33,724 nucleotides of DNA from Gemmiger sp. An87. GTDB lineage: Bacteria > Bacillota > Clostridia > Oscillospirales > Ruminococcaceae. Positions 22,940 through 30,972 of this stretch are shown one piece after another (positions within the stretch are counted from its first letter, which is position 1; each line of letters starts with the position of its first letter). Made by a program: the position numbers and the translations under genes. The stretch covers positions 1 to 33,724 of the forward strand of contig NZ_NFHD01000034.1 in the NCBI RefSeq assembly GCF_002159185.1, in the 5' to 3' direction. The notes under the pieces were generated by a model, which searched no databases, had not been told where the DNA came from, and saw only the letters and a list, made by a program, of their open reading frames with translations.

Positions 22940-24922
22940 TCAGGTTTTTTCCTTGACCAGGCCCATCTGGTAGGCCTGTACCAGCAGCTTCAGATCCTCC
23001 ACATCGGCGGCAAGACGCTGCCCGTTGTCGGTATCGCCCACCAGGGTGCGCTTTTCGCAGGTCTCGAACACCTCCACCGTGGAGGCGATGTCCAGGTTTT
23101 CCCGGATGGCCTTTTCCGCACTCTCGAAGGGCTGGTGCTGCCGCAGCGACATGCCCCGGCTGTTGTACACCAGGGTATAGCCCGCGATGCCGGTCTTTTC
23201 ATGATAGGCACGGCAGAAGCCGCCGTCGATCACGATCAGACGGCCCTCTCCCTTCACCGGGGTCTCGCCGTCTGCCGCGCGCACCGGCACGTGGCCGTTT
23301 ACAATGTGGCTGTGGGTCTGGTCCAGACCGAACTCCGCCAGAATTGCCCGGGCCATTTTGGAGTCGTTCACATGCCGGTAATAGGGGTTCTTGGTCTCAG
23401 TGTGAGTGGCCGGGTCCTCCACGAAGAGCCGCTCAAAGGTGGTCATCTTATCCCGGCCGTACAGGGGCGACAGCTTGCCGCACCACAGATACCACAAAAA
23501 GTCCTCGCCGCTCTGACGCTCGGTGCTGCCCTCGGGGGCGAAATAGCCCCGCCGGGCCCGCTCGTCGCAGTAATCCATCAGCGCCCGCCCTGCGTAGCCG
23601 TGCTGTTCAAAGGTCTCCACCGCAAAGCTGCCGCTGTCGGTCAGGGGCACCGCGCCGTGGAACATAAGGTTGCCGTTTTCGATGTGGTACACACCACCCT
23701 TCGAAAACAAAAAGCGCACATGCCGCTGCAGGCGCTCGCTCTCCATAAAGCTGCGCTGCAGCGCCTCCATGACCTCCTGCTCCTGGCGGGTGAGCCGGGC
23801 GGGGTCCGCCGGGTTCACGGTGGGGAAATCGTCGTCCCGCAGGGGATAACATTTACCCTCTACCTCCACGGTACCCTCCCGGTAGTTGATGCGCCGCAGG
23901 AAGTCCCGTCCTTCCAGTTCAAAGTCCGGATTGCGGTCGATGACCTGACACTCCAGCTTGAACATGATGATGGCAATGGCCTTGTGCATCCGGGCGGTGC
24001 GGATCAGCTCGCTGCGGTGATAAGGGCCGCGGGCCTCGTCGGTGCGGGGGTAAAAATGGTGCATGTCGCAGTCCCGGTATTCGCTCTCGGCAAACAGGGC
24101 CAGCGGCCGCAGATTGATGCCGTACCCATCCTCCAGGGCTTCCAGATTGTTGTAGGCCAGGCTGGTTCGCAGCACGGTGGCAATGCAGATGAGGCTGCCC
24201 GCGGCCGCGCCCATCCAGACCACGTCATGGTTGCCCCACTGGATATCCACCGAATGGTGGTTCAGCAGCTGCTCCATGATCTGGTCCGGCCGGGGGCCCC
24301 GGTCGAAGATGTCGCCCACGATGTGCAGCTTGAACACCGCCAGATTCTTAATGAGCCCGCACATGGCCTCGATGAAATCGTCGGCCCGACCCACATCAAT
24401 GATGCTGGAGAGAATCTGACCGTAATAGAACTCCTTGTCGTGGTCCTCAAAATGGGCGTGGAGCAGCTCGTCCAGAATATAGGCGTAGTTCTTTGGCAGA
24501 CGCTTGCGCACAAAGCTGCGGGTGTGCTTGGAGGAAACCACCCGGCACACGTCGATCAACCGGTAGAGGGTCTGCCGGTACCAGGCGTTCAGATCGGTCT
24601 GGCGTTCCTTAAGCTCGTCCAGCTTCTGGGCGGGATAATAGATCAGAGTAGCAAACTCCGCCCGCTCCTGATCCGGTACCCCGGGGCCCAGTACCCGGTC
24701 CACCTTTTCCTTGATGACGCCGGACGCGTTGTTCACGATATGGGTAAAGGCCTCGGCCTCGCCGTGCAGATCGCTCATGAAATGCTCGGTGCCCTTGGGC
24801 AGCTTTAAAATAGCCTGCAGGTTGATGATCTCGCTGCTGGCGGCGGCGATGTTGGGGTATTCCCGGGCAAGCAGCGTGAGGTATTTCAAGTTTTTGCGCA
24901 CCCGAGCGGATTGGTCCTGCAC
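22940..24922 (-). CDS. fbp: Class III fructose-1,6-bisphosphatase
   Basis: This 660-residue gluconeogenic enzyme hydrolyses fructose-1,6-bisphosphate to fructose-6-phosphate. It is the large Firmicutes class III type (B. subtilis Fbp is about 670 residues). Calcineurin-like metal motifs are clear: SDLHGE (50-55, with Asp51 and His53), GDIFDRGP (203-210) and WGNHD (229-233). NGHVPVR near the C-terminal part supplies a further metal His. The start is a GTG at 24922 with GGAGG 8 nt upstream. An extended -10 promoter lies about 80 nt before it, so it is monocistronic. Its TGA stop falls in the possible target duplication of palindromic element A, which may now serve as its transcription end. Confidence 0.96.
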   Translation of the reverse strand: MQDQSARVRKNLKYLTLLAREYPNIAAASSEIINLQAILKLPKGTEHFMSDLHGEAEAFTHIVNNASGVIKEKVDRVLGPGVPDQERAEFATLIYYPAQKLDELKERQTDLNAWYRQTLYRLIDVCRVVSSKHTRSFVRKRLPKNYAYILDELLHAHFEDHDKEFYYGQILSSIIDVGRADDFIEAMCGLIKNLAVFKLHIVGDIFDRGPRPDQIMEQLLNHHSVDIQWGNHDVVWMGAAAGSLICIATVLRTSLAYNNLEALEDGYGINLRPLALFAESEYRDCDMHHFYPRTDEARGPYHRSELIRTARMHKAIAIIMFKLECQVIDRNPDFELEGRDFLRRINYREGTVEVEGKCYPLRDDDFPTVNPADPARLTRQEQEVMEALQRSFMESERLQRHVRFLFSKGGVYHIENGNLMFHGAVPLTDSGSFAVETFEQHGYAGRALMDYCDERARRGYFAPEGSTERQSGEDFLWYLWCGKLSPLYGRDKMTTFERLFVEDPATHTETKNPYYRHVNDSKMARAILAEFGLDQTHSHIVNGHVPVRAADGETPVKGEGRLIVIDGGFCRAYHEKTGIAGYTLVYNSRGMSLRQHQPFESAEKAIRENLDIASTVEVFETCEKRTLVGDTDNGQRLAADVEDLKLLVQAYQMGLVKEKT

Positions 24923-25002
24923 TGGCAGCGCCTCCTTTCAAACGGTGTTTTTTCGCCCTTTTCGTGCTGAAACTGCACCTAGCGTGGACGATAAGTATCA
25001 TT

Positions 25003-25011
25003 ATTATAGCA
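25003..25011 (-). promoter_or_regulatory. Extended -10 promoter of fbp
   Basis: On the minus strand, TGC-TATAAT is a perfect -10 with the TGn extension. The -35 region is poor, which an extended -10 tolerates. The leader is about 75 nt. Confidence 0.65.
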
Positions 25012-25063
25012 TGAACCACACCAAAATGGTAGGATGGAAAGGAAAAAGCCGCGGACCCGCCGA

Positions 25064-25933
25064 TTACTTTCTTCCCGCCTGCAGCGAGGCTGTCAGACTC
25101 ACGCCCAGAATGACCGCGCCGCCTGCCAGCTCCCGGCCGGTGGGTGCTTCGCCCAGAAAAGCCAGGGCGAACAGGATGCCGTAAACCGTTTCCATGCCGG
25201 ATACAATGCCCGCCGCCTGGGCGCTCACCCGCCGCTGGGCCGCCACATACAGCGAATGGGCCATCGCCGTGCACACCACACCCAGCGCCCCGATGCCCCA
25301 CAGGTCCGCCGCCGTCCAGCTTCCGGGCCAGAACAACACTGCCGGAAGCAGCGCAACAGCCGCCGTGGCCTGCTCATACAGGCAAACTACCCGGGCCGGG
25401 TACCGGACGGAAAGGTGCCGGTTAGCCAGCGAAAGCACCGCATAGGCCAGACCGGACAGCATGCCCCAGGCCGCTCCCGCCGCGGCGCCGCTGTTCAGAG
25501 CGTCGGGCGGAAGGGTGATGAGCACGCCCGCCAGCAGCAAAACTGCCTCCACTGCGCTTCTTGCCCGCAGCCGTTCCCGGAACACCAGCGGCTCCAATAC
25601 GGTGAGGAACAGCGGGAAGGCCGAAAAGGTGATGGTTCCCATGGCCACCGATGAGACCTGAATTGCCTGGAAAAAGGTCGTCCAGTGAAAAGCCAGCACC
25701 AGTCCTGCAAACACTGCCAGGCCCAGATCCCGTTTTTCCGCCAGCCGCAGCGGCGTGCGGGTGGCCAGAGCCAGCACCAGCAACACTGCCGACGAGCAGA
25801 TCACCCGGCCGCCCGCAATCACCGCCGACGGGACCTGCACAAAGCGGCCGATCACTGCCGCAAAGCCGAACAGCATTACCGCCAGATTCAGCGCTGCCAC
25901 GCTTTTGGCCGCACCACCCTGTTCGTATTTCAT
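25064..25933 (-). CDS. EamA/DMT-family transporter
   Basis: This 289-residue integral membrane protein has ten predicted helices in two homologous halves of five, the standard EamA (RhaT/RarD-like) layout. The first half starts NLAVMLFGFAAVIGRFV and includes FHWTTFFQAIQ. The second half begins near residue 150 with AWGMLSGLAYAVLSL and ends with LGEAPTGRELAGGAVILGVSL, a conserved last-helix pattern of the family. Such proteins usually export or import amino acids, nucleosides or other small metabolites. The substrate cannot be predicted. It has its own promoter and starts with an ATG after GGGGAAGAC. Confidence 0.92.
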   Translation of the reverse strand: MKYEQGGAAKSVAALNLAVMLFGFAAVIGRFVQVPSAVIAGGRVICSSAVLLVLALATRTPLRLAEKRDLGLAVFAGLVLAFHWTTFFQAIQVSSVAMGTITFSAFPLFLTVLEPLVFRERLRARSAVEAVLLLAGVLITLPPDALNSGAAAGAAWGMLSGLAYAVLSLANRHLSVRYPARVVCLYEQATAAVALLPAVLFWPGSWTAADLWGIGALGVVCTAMAHSLYVAAQRRVSAQAAGIVSGMETVYGILFALAFLGEAPTGRELAGGAVILGVSLTASLQAGRK

Positions 25934-25986
25934 GTCTTCCCCACCCTTTTACAGCACATTTTTGCGCTTGGTTTCGTCAACTGGAT

Positions 25987-26016
25987 ATTATACGGGAGGA
26001 TACCGGAGCACGTCAA
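25987..26016 (-). promoter_or_regulatory. Promoter of the EamA transporter gene
   Basis: On the minus strand, TTGACG (26011-26016) and TATAAT (25987-25992) are separated by 18 bp, about 55 nt upstream of the start codon. Confidence 0.8.
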
Positions 26017-26052
26017 CCGGAGTTTTTCTGGCGCGGGCACCGGAAAATATGG

Positions 26053-26058
26053 TATAGT
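26053..26058 (+). promoter_or_regulatory. Candidate -10 box for the radical SAM/membrane protein operon
   Basis: TATAGT on the plus strand lies 64 nt before the TTG start at 26122. I find no good -35 hexamer at 16-18 bp, so this is a tentative call. Confidence 0.4.
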
Positions 26059-26121
26059 AGGGATTGTTCCATTTTGTTTTCAGGCGGAGCGGAATGCCCG
26101 CCTGTTTCGGGAGGTTTTATC

Positions 26122-27015
26122 TTGCAGATTCCCACATCCTGTACCCTCTGCCCCCGCCGCTGCGGCGCGGACCGGACCCGGCGCGCCGGGGTGTGCGGTG
26201 CGGCCGGCCAGCTGATGGTTGCCCGCGCGGCGCTGCATCACTGGGAGGAGCCCTGCATCAGCGGCAGCAAAGGCAGCGGTACCGTATTCTTTTCCGGCTG
26301 CAGCCTGAAGTGCTGCTACTGCCAGAACTATAAAATCAGCCAGGAGGGCTTGGGCAAGGCCATCGACACCGAGCGCCTGACCGAGATCTTTCTGGAATTG
26401 CAGCAAAAGGGTGCACACAACATCAATCTGGTCACTGCCACCCAGTGGCTGCCCTGGGTGCTGGAAGCCCTGGAGCAGGCCAAGGCCCGGGGGCTTTCCA
26501 TCCCCATCGTGTACAACACCGGTGGTTACGAGACGCTGGAGACGGTTCAACAGCTGGACGGCATTGTGGACGTATGGCTGGCGGACGTAAAGTATGTTTC
26601 GCCGGAACTCTCGGCCAAATATTCCGCCGCACCGGATTATTTTGAGGTATGCAGCCGGGCGGTACAACAAATGATCCTCCAGACCGGCGCTCCCGAATTT
26701 GATGAAGACGGCCTGCTGCAAAAGGGCGTGATCCTGCGGCATCTGGCCCTGCCCGGCGCACTGGCGGATTCCAAAGCCGTGCTGGACTTCATGGCCAGCC
26801 TGCCCGCCGGCAGCTTTTTGCCCAGCCTTATGAGCCAGTACACCCCCTTCCACAAGGCAATGCAGATGAAGCCGCTGGACCGGCGCATCTCCACCTGGGA
26901 ATACCGCCAGATGGTCAACCATGCCATCGACCTGGGACTTACCGAGGGCTATATGCAGCAGAAGAGCAGCGCCAAGGAGAAATATACCCCACCCTTTGAT
27001 CTGGAGGGCGTTTGA
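26122..27015 (+). CDS. Radical SAM protein, PflX-like (COG1313)
   Basis: This is a 297-residue radical SAM protein. The start is a TTG at 26122 with GGGAGG 7 nt upstream; the open frame extends far upstream but without initiation signals. The N-terminal cysteines Cys7, Cys10, Cys14 and Cys25 (CTLCPRRC and GVCG) form a zinc- or cluster-type motif seen in this family. The radical SAM motif CSLKCCYC gives Cys60, Cys64 and Cys67. YNTGGYETLE and WLADVKYVSPE are conserved family segments. Members are annotated as putative pyruvate formate-lyase activating proteins, but that role is unproven. No glycyl radical enzyme is adjacent; the next gene, 1 nt away, encodes a large membrane protein. Confidence 0.9.
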   Translation: MQIPTSCTLCPRRCGADRTRRAGVCGAAGQLMVARAALHHWEEPCISGSKGSGTVFFSGCSLKCCYCQNYKISQEGLGKAIDTERLTEIFLELQQKGAHNINLVTATQWLPWVLEALEQAKARGLSIPIVYNTGGYETLETVQQLDGIVDVWLADVKYVSPELSAKYSAAPDYFEVCSRAVQQMILQTGAPEFDEDGLLQKGVILRHLALPGALADSKAVLDFMASLPAGSFLPSLMSQYTPFHKAMQMKPLDRRISTWEYRQMVNHAIDLGLTEGYMQQKSSAKEKYTPPFDLEGV

Positions 27016-27016
27016 G

Positions 27017-28918
27017 ATGGGAATTTTATTCAGTATCGTTTACATGGCCGTATTTCTGGCCGCCGGTTTTTCGCTGACACGGCGGCTTCTGCCCGCGTCC
27101 GGCGCCGAAGAAAAGCTTGTCTTCACCTCCGCCTTCGGGCTGGTACTGCTGATCGCACTGCCCGCGCTCTTCGCACTGGCGCTGGGCTTCACTCTGCCCG
27201 CCGCCCTGCTGGCACTGGTTGCCGCGGCGGCACTGGCGGCAGCCGGATTCTGGCCCCGACACACTGCACCGGATAAAGCTTCGGGCCAGCTGGGCAGCGC
27301 CGCCCGGACCATTGTTCCCGCTTTCTGGACCTGTGTGGTGCCGCTCTTTCTGCTTTCCGTCTGGCTGCTGCATACCCATACTCTTTATTATAAAGACGGT
27401 GGTTACTGGTGCGGGCAGAGCACCTACGGCGACCTGCCCATGCACCTTTCCTTCATCAAAAGCATTGCCGAGCAGGGCCTGTTCCCGCCGGAATTCCCCA
27501 TGCTGGAGGGCCAGACCCTTTACGGCTATCCGTTTTTGTGTGAGAGCGTTTCCAGCGTGTTTCTTCTGCTGGGTGCTCCGCTGAAATTCGCCTGCATCCT
27601 GCCCCAGGTAGTGGCGTTGGCAGCCGTATTCGGCGGCGGCTGGCTGCTGGCCAAAAACCTGCTGCAAAGCAGCGTCAAGGCCAGCCTTGCCTACGTGCTA
27701 TTCTTTCTGGGCAGCGGCTTTGGCTTCGCTTATTTTCTGGAGGGCGGCTCAGAAAACTTCACCCGCATCTTCACCGCCTATTATGAAACACCCACCAACT
27801 ATGTGGAGGAGAACATCCGCTGGGTAAATCCCATCGCGGACCTGTTGATTCCGCAGCGCGCCACTCTGTTCGGCTGGGCGCTGCTCTTCCCCTGCCTGGC
27901 TCTTCTGATGCGCTTTGCCTTGAACGGGGAGCGCCGCCTCTGGCCTGCCCTGGTGCTGCTGGCCGCTTCGCTGCCTCTGGTGCAGACCCACTCGGCACTG
28001 GCGCTTGTGCTCATCTGCGGGGTGCTCTTTGTGCGGGCGCTGGCAGTACACCGGACGGACTGGCGAGCCCTGCGTCCCTGGCTGCTGTTTGCCGGAGCGA
28101 CGGGCATCCTCTGGCTGCCGCTGATGCTCACTCAGATTCTTCCTCACACCCAGGAGGGATCGGGCTTCCTGCGCTGGCACTTCAACTGGTCCAACGAGGG
28201 AGATAATTACTTCTGGTTCTACATCAAAAATATCGGTCTGGTGTACCTTCTGCTGCTGCCTGCATTTTTATGGGCGGGCAAAAAGCTGCGCTGGGCCTAC
28301 GGCGGCGGACTGCTGATTCTGCTGCTCAGCGAGTTTGTGGAGTTCCAGCCCAACAACTACGACAACAACAAGCTTTTGTTCATCTGGCACCTGTTGGGCT
28401 GCATTCTGGTGGCCAACCTGATTGTAGACCTTCTGAAAAAGGTGGACAAGAAAAGCGTACAGGCCGTGCTCGCTGTCATGCTGGTGTTCACCGGAACCTT
28501 CGGCAGCATCCTCACACTGGGACGGGAGGCGGTGAGCCAATACCAGCACTTTGATGCCGATGCCATTGCCGTGGCGGAATATGTGGAGGAAAACATCGAT
28601 CCCATGGGCCGCTTCTTGTGCGGCACCCAGCTGCTGAACCCGGTGCTCAGCCTGGCCGGGCGGCCCATTCTGTGCGCCTCCGGCACCTGGCTGTACTACC
28701 ACGGCATGGACTACTCCGCCCAGGAAGCGGCAGTACGCCAGCTGTTGGAAGCCCCCAGCGAGGAGGAACTTGCCCAGTGGGACATCGACTATGTGATGAT
28801 CGGCCCCTCTGAGCGGGCGGACTACACAGTGGACGAAAGCTGGTTCGCCGCCCACTGCATCCTGCTCTATGATCAGGGCGGCTACAGCGTCTATCAGGTA
28901 ACCCAAACCGTCGAATAA
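27017..28918 (+). CDS. Large polytopic membrane protein, GT-C glycosyltransferase-like
   Basis: This 633-residue protein has about 12-13 hydrophobic helices over the first 500 residues and a soluble C-terminal domain of about 120 residues. An N-terminal extracytoplasmic loop contains YGDLPMHLSFIKSIAEQG, an acidic/His segment of the kind found in the first loop of GT-C glycosyltransferases and related lipid-linked sugar transferases. NNYDNNKLL at about 455 is another polar island between helices. I do not recognise a precise family. The start at 27017 is 1 nt after the radical SAM gene stop, with GGAGG 9 nt upstream, so the two are coupled. The gene ends 6 nt before palindromic element B, which may provide transcription termination. 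Confidence 0.8.
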   Translation: MGILFSIVYMAVFLAAGFSLTRRLLPASGAEEKLVFTSAFGLVLLIALPALFALALGFTLPAALLALVAAAALAAAGFWPRHTAPDKASGQLGSAARTIVPAFWTCVVPLFLLSVWLLHTHTLYYKDGGYWCGQSTYGDLPMHLSFIKSIAEQGLFPPEFPMLEGQTLYGYPFLCESVSSVFLLLGAPLKFACILPQVVALAAVFGGGWLLAKNLLQSSVKASLAYVLFFLGSGFGFAYFLEGGSENFTRIFTAYYETPTNYVEENIRWVNPIADLLIPQRATLFGWALLFPCLALLMRFALNGERRLWPALVLLAASLPLVQTHSALALVLICGVLFVRALAVHRTDWRALRPWLLFAGATGILWLPLMLTQILPHTQEGSGFLRWHFNWSNEGDNYFWFYIKNIGLVYLLLLPAFLWAGKKLRWAYGGGLLILLLSEFVEFQPNNYDNNKLLFIWHLLGCILVANLIVDLLKKVDKKSVQAVLAVMLVFTGTFGSILTLGREAVSQYQHFDADAIAVAEYVEENIDPMGRFLCGTQLLNPVLSLAGRPILCASGTWLYYHGMDYSAQEAAVRQLLEAPSEEELAQWDIDYVMIGPSERADYTVDESWFAAHCILLYDQGGYSVYQVTQTVE

Positions 28919-28971
28919 TTTCATAAACAAAAAACGGAATCTCCAAAAAGCCGGGGTGACATAAGAAAACA

Positions 28972-29087
28972 GCGCCGGAAAAGGGCCGCTTTTGCGGGAT
29001 TGCAGCGTCAAAGCCCCTTGACAACCACCAAGGGTGCCTGCGGGGCTTTTCCTTGCACTCCCATCAAAATCGGGCCTTTTCCGGTGC
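28972..29087. repeat. Inner palindrome P1 of element B
   Basis: The arms begin GCGCCGGAAAAGGGCC on the left and, reversed, GCACCGGAAAAGGCCC on the right. They continue with TTTTG, GGGA, TTGCA/GTGCA and AAAGCCCC blocks in the same order. The apex contains CCCTTG-acaacca-CCAAGGG, that is, CCTTGGTGG on the minus strand. Confidence 0.65.
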
Positions 29088-29090
29088 AAA

Positions 29091-29204
29091 GCAGTTCTGC
29101 CCCAGGATTATGGATGCAGAAAGTACGAAAAGGGGCGGAGCAAGCCTTGGTGGCTTGCCCGCCCCTTTGAATATTTTATGCGCCAAAATACTATGGCAGA
29201 ACCG
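29091..29204. repeat. Inner palindrome P2 of element B
   Basis: The arms begin GTTCTGCC on both sides, continue with AG.ATTATGG-like blocks and end in AAAGGGGCGG-a-GCAAGCC paired with GGCTTGC-CCGCCCCTTT. The loop is TTGGT. The apex pattern CC-TTGGT-GG is identical to that of element A. Confidence 0.7.
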
Positions 29205-29260
29205 TTGTTTTCTTATGTCACACCGGCTAACAGGAGATTCCGTTTTTGTTTGCCGCAAAA

Positions 29261-30370
29261 TCAATAATACATGTACACCTGGCAGGGGATCATGCCGTTG
29301 TACAGCTTGCGTCGGCGGCTGGCCTTTTTGCCAAAATGCTTTTCCAGGTCCGCGTCCGCAGTAATGATGTAGGCGCCGGTTACCGGATGCTCCTCCAGCG
29401 CCTTGCCCAGCACGCCCGCCAGCTTGGCGGCGGTGGCCAGGTCGCCCAGGCGCTCGCCGTAGGGCGGGTTGGTCAGCACGATCATCTCGGGCCGGGGGGC
29501 GAAGTCCTTCACGTCCGCCAGTTCAAAACGGCACCGGTCGCCCACACCCGCCAGCTTGGCGTTCTGGGTGGCCAAAGCCACTGCGGCAGGGTCGATGTCG
29601 TAGCCGAAGCCCTCGAAGGCTGCATCCCGACGGATTTCAGACAGAGCCTTTTCCCGCTGCCGGGCCCAGATCTCGGGCGGGCAGAAGGTGTAATGCTCGG
29701 CAGCAAAGCGGCGGCGCAGGCCGGGGGCGATGTTCATGGCCTTCTGGGCGGCCTCGATCACCATGGTGCCGCTGCCGCAGAAGGGGTCGGCCACAATGGA
29801 ATCCCGCCGTACCCGGCCCAGGTCCGCGATGGCGGCGGCCAGGGTCTCCTTGATGGGTGCGCCAGTGGCGTTGCGCCGGTAGCCCCGCTTGTGCAGGCCG
29901 TCGCCGGAGGTATCCAGCATTACCTCCACCACGTTCTTACGGATGGAGAAGCGAATCTTGTACAGGGCACCGGTCTCGGGCAGCATCAGGGTCTTGTGGC
30001 CCTTTTTCAGCCGCTCCACCACCGCCTTTTTCACAATGCTCTGGCAGGCGGGCACGCTGGACAGTGTGCTGGACAGGCTGGAGCCCTTCACCGGGAACTG
30101 GGCGTCCGCCGGAATCAGTTCCTCCCAGGGGATACTGGTCACGCCGTCGAACAGCTCATCGAAGGTGGTGGCGGTGTAGGTTTTCAGCAGCACCAGCACA
30201 CGCTCGGCGCAGCGCAGGTTCAGGTTCGCGGCAGCGATGATGTCCGCCGGGCCGGAAAAGGCGATGCGGCCGTCGGTCACCTTCACGTCCTCGGCGCCCA
30301 GGCGGCGCACCTCAAAGGCGGCGGTGCTTTCGGTGCCGAAGTAGCAGGGGGCAATCAGATCAAATTTCAT
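29261..30370 (-). CDS. THUMP-domain class I SAM RNA methyltransferase (YpsC/RlmL-N type)
   Basis: This 369-residue enzyme probably methylates guanine N2 in 23S rRNA, as the RlmL/YpsC family does. An N-terminal ferredoxin-like part and a THUMP RNA-binding domain span about 1-155. LHKRGYRR (159-166) is the conserved linker. The methyltransferase domain has motif I DPFCGSG (195-201), YDIDP near 257-261 for SAM binding and the catalytic NPPYGER (301-307). The start at 30370 was set at the ATG before MKFDLIAPC, with AAGGAG about 11 nt upstream. It is alone in its transcription unit, with a plausible promoter upstream and palindromic element B at its 3' end. Confidence 0.94.
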   Translation of the reverse strand: MKFDLIAPCYFGTESTAAFEVRRLGAEDVKVTDGRIAFSGPADIIAAANLNLRCAERVLVLLKTYTATTFDELFDGVTSIPWEELIPADAQFPVKGSSLSSTLSSVPACQSIVKKAVVERLKKGHKTLMLPETGALYKIRFSIRKNVVEVMLDTSGDGLHKRGYRRNATGAPIKETLAAAIADLGRVRRDSIVADPFCGSGTMVIEAAQKAMNIAPGLRRRFAAEHYTFCPPEIWARQREKALSEIRRDAAFEGFGYDIDPAAVALATQNAKLAGVGDRCRFELADVKDFAPRPEMIVLTNPPYGERLGDLATAAKLAGVLGKALEEHPVTGAYIITADADLEKHFGKKASRRRKLYNGMIPCQVYMYY

Positions 30371-30445
30371 AATAAGGCAAACTCCTTTTGGATGCGGCCT
30401 GTTGCGGTTGGGTTTCACAGGCCGGTGTGAATGGTCGCAGGGTCT

Positions 30446-30474
30446 ATCATATCACGGGGCGGCGGGCGGCGCAA
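30446..30474 (-). promoter_or_regulatory. Probable promoter of the RNA methyltransferase gene
   Basis: On the minus strand, TTGCGC (30469-30474) and TATGAT (30446-30451) are separated by 17 bp. The start codon is about 75 nt downstream. Confidence 0.55.
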
Positions 30475-30491
30475 GGCTTTTTCTGCCCCGG

Positions 30492-30971
30492 TCATTTCTT
30501 GCGGTAAAGCTGGACCAGGCAGACCACAATGGGTCCAAACACCAGCAGCATAACCAGCGGCATGAACCAGCCGCTCAACGGCTGGGAGCGGGCCGCACAG
30601 ACCGGCATCCAGGCAAAGATGGCCGCAATCACAAGCCGGATGGTTACCAACAGATTTTTCAGAATGCGGTAGACCCGTACCCGGTTTTCCTCGGTCACGG
30701 TCACGCCGGTGTTCCAGATCATGGGGAGCTGTTCAATTCCCCACATCAGCAGACACATCACCACACCAATTACCAATAGAACCACGCAGCTGCTTTTGCT
30801 GCCCCAGGCATCCGGCTGACCGCTGAAGCCGTAATGGGTGGGAATCTCCTGGGGGATCGCCTGCCAGTTGGCCCACAGGTAAAACCCGGATGCTGCCAAA
30901 AAGCCTATGCTCAGCCAGTCCACCAGCCGGTCATACCAGGTTTTGGGAATCTTCCATTGATTGTCGTTCAT
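30492..30971 (-). CDS. DUF1648 membrane protein
   Basis: This 159-residue protein has four predicted helices (about 19-36, 62-80, 106-124 and 134-154). The loop after the first helix reads IPTHYGFSGQPDAWGSK, the signature of DUF1648, a domain found in SdpI-like and other small membrane proteins of Firmicutes. It starts 1 nt after the stop of the oxidoreductase gene upstream and so is co-transcribed with it. The relation between the two is not evident from the sequence. No immunity function should be assumed: SdpI itself is larger and no toxin gene is nearby. Confidence 0.88.
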   Translation of the reverse strand: MNDNQWKIPKTWYDRLVDWLSIGFLAASGFYLWANWQAIPQEIPTHYGFSGQPDAWGSKSSCVVLLVIGVVMCLLMWGIEQLPMIWNTGVTVTEENRVRVYRILKNLLVTIRLVIAAIFAWMPVCAARSQPLSGWFMPLVMLLVFGPIVVCLVQLYRKK

Positions 30972-30972
30972 T

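Larger units (their letters stand above)
28925..29251. mobile_element. Composite palindromic element B (about 327 bp)
   Basis: Outer inverted repeats of about 47 bp share CGGAATCTCC, AGCCGG and GTGACATAAGAAAACA on the left (28925-28971), and the same in reverse on the right (29202-29251). They enclose two further long palindromes side by side (listed separately). The element fills the gap between two convergent genes, starting 6 nt after one stop codon and ending 9 nt before the other. No coding sequence and no clear target duplication are visible. A MITE or a REP-like structure are both possible; it could also act as a two-way terminator. Confidence 0.65.

Noticed and set aside
30492-30971. 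SdpI-type immunity protein
   Set aside because: The DUF1648 signature is shared with SdpI, but the protein is short and no toxin or SdpR-like regulator is present. Its partner is an unrelated oxidoreductase.
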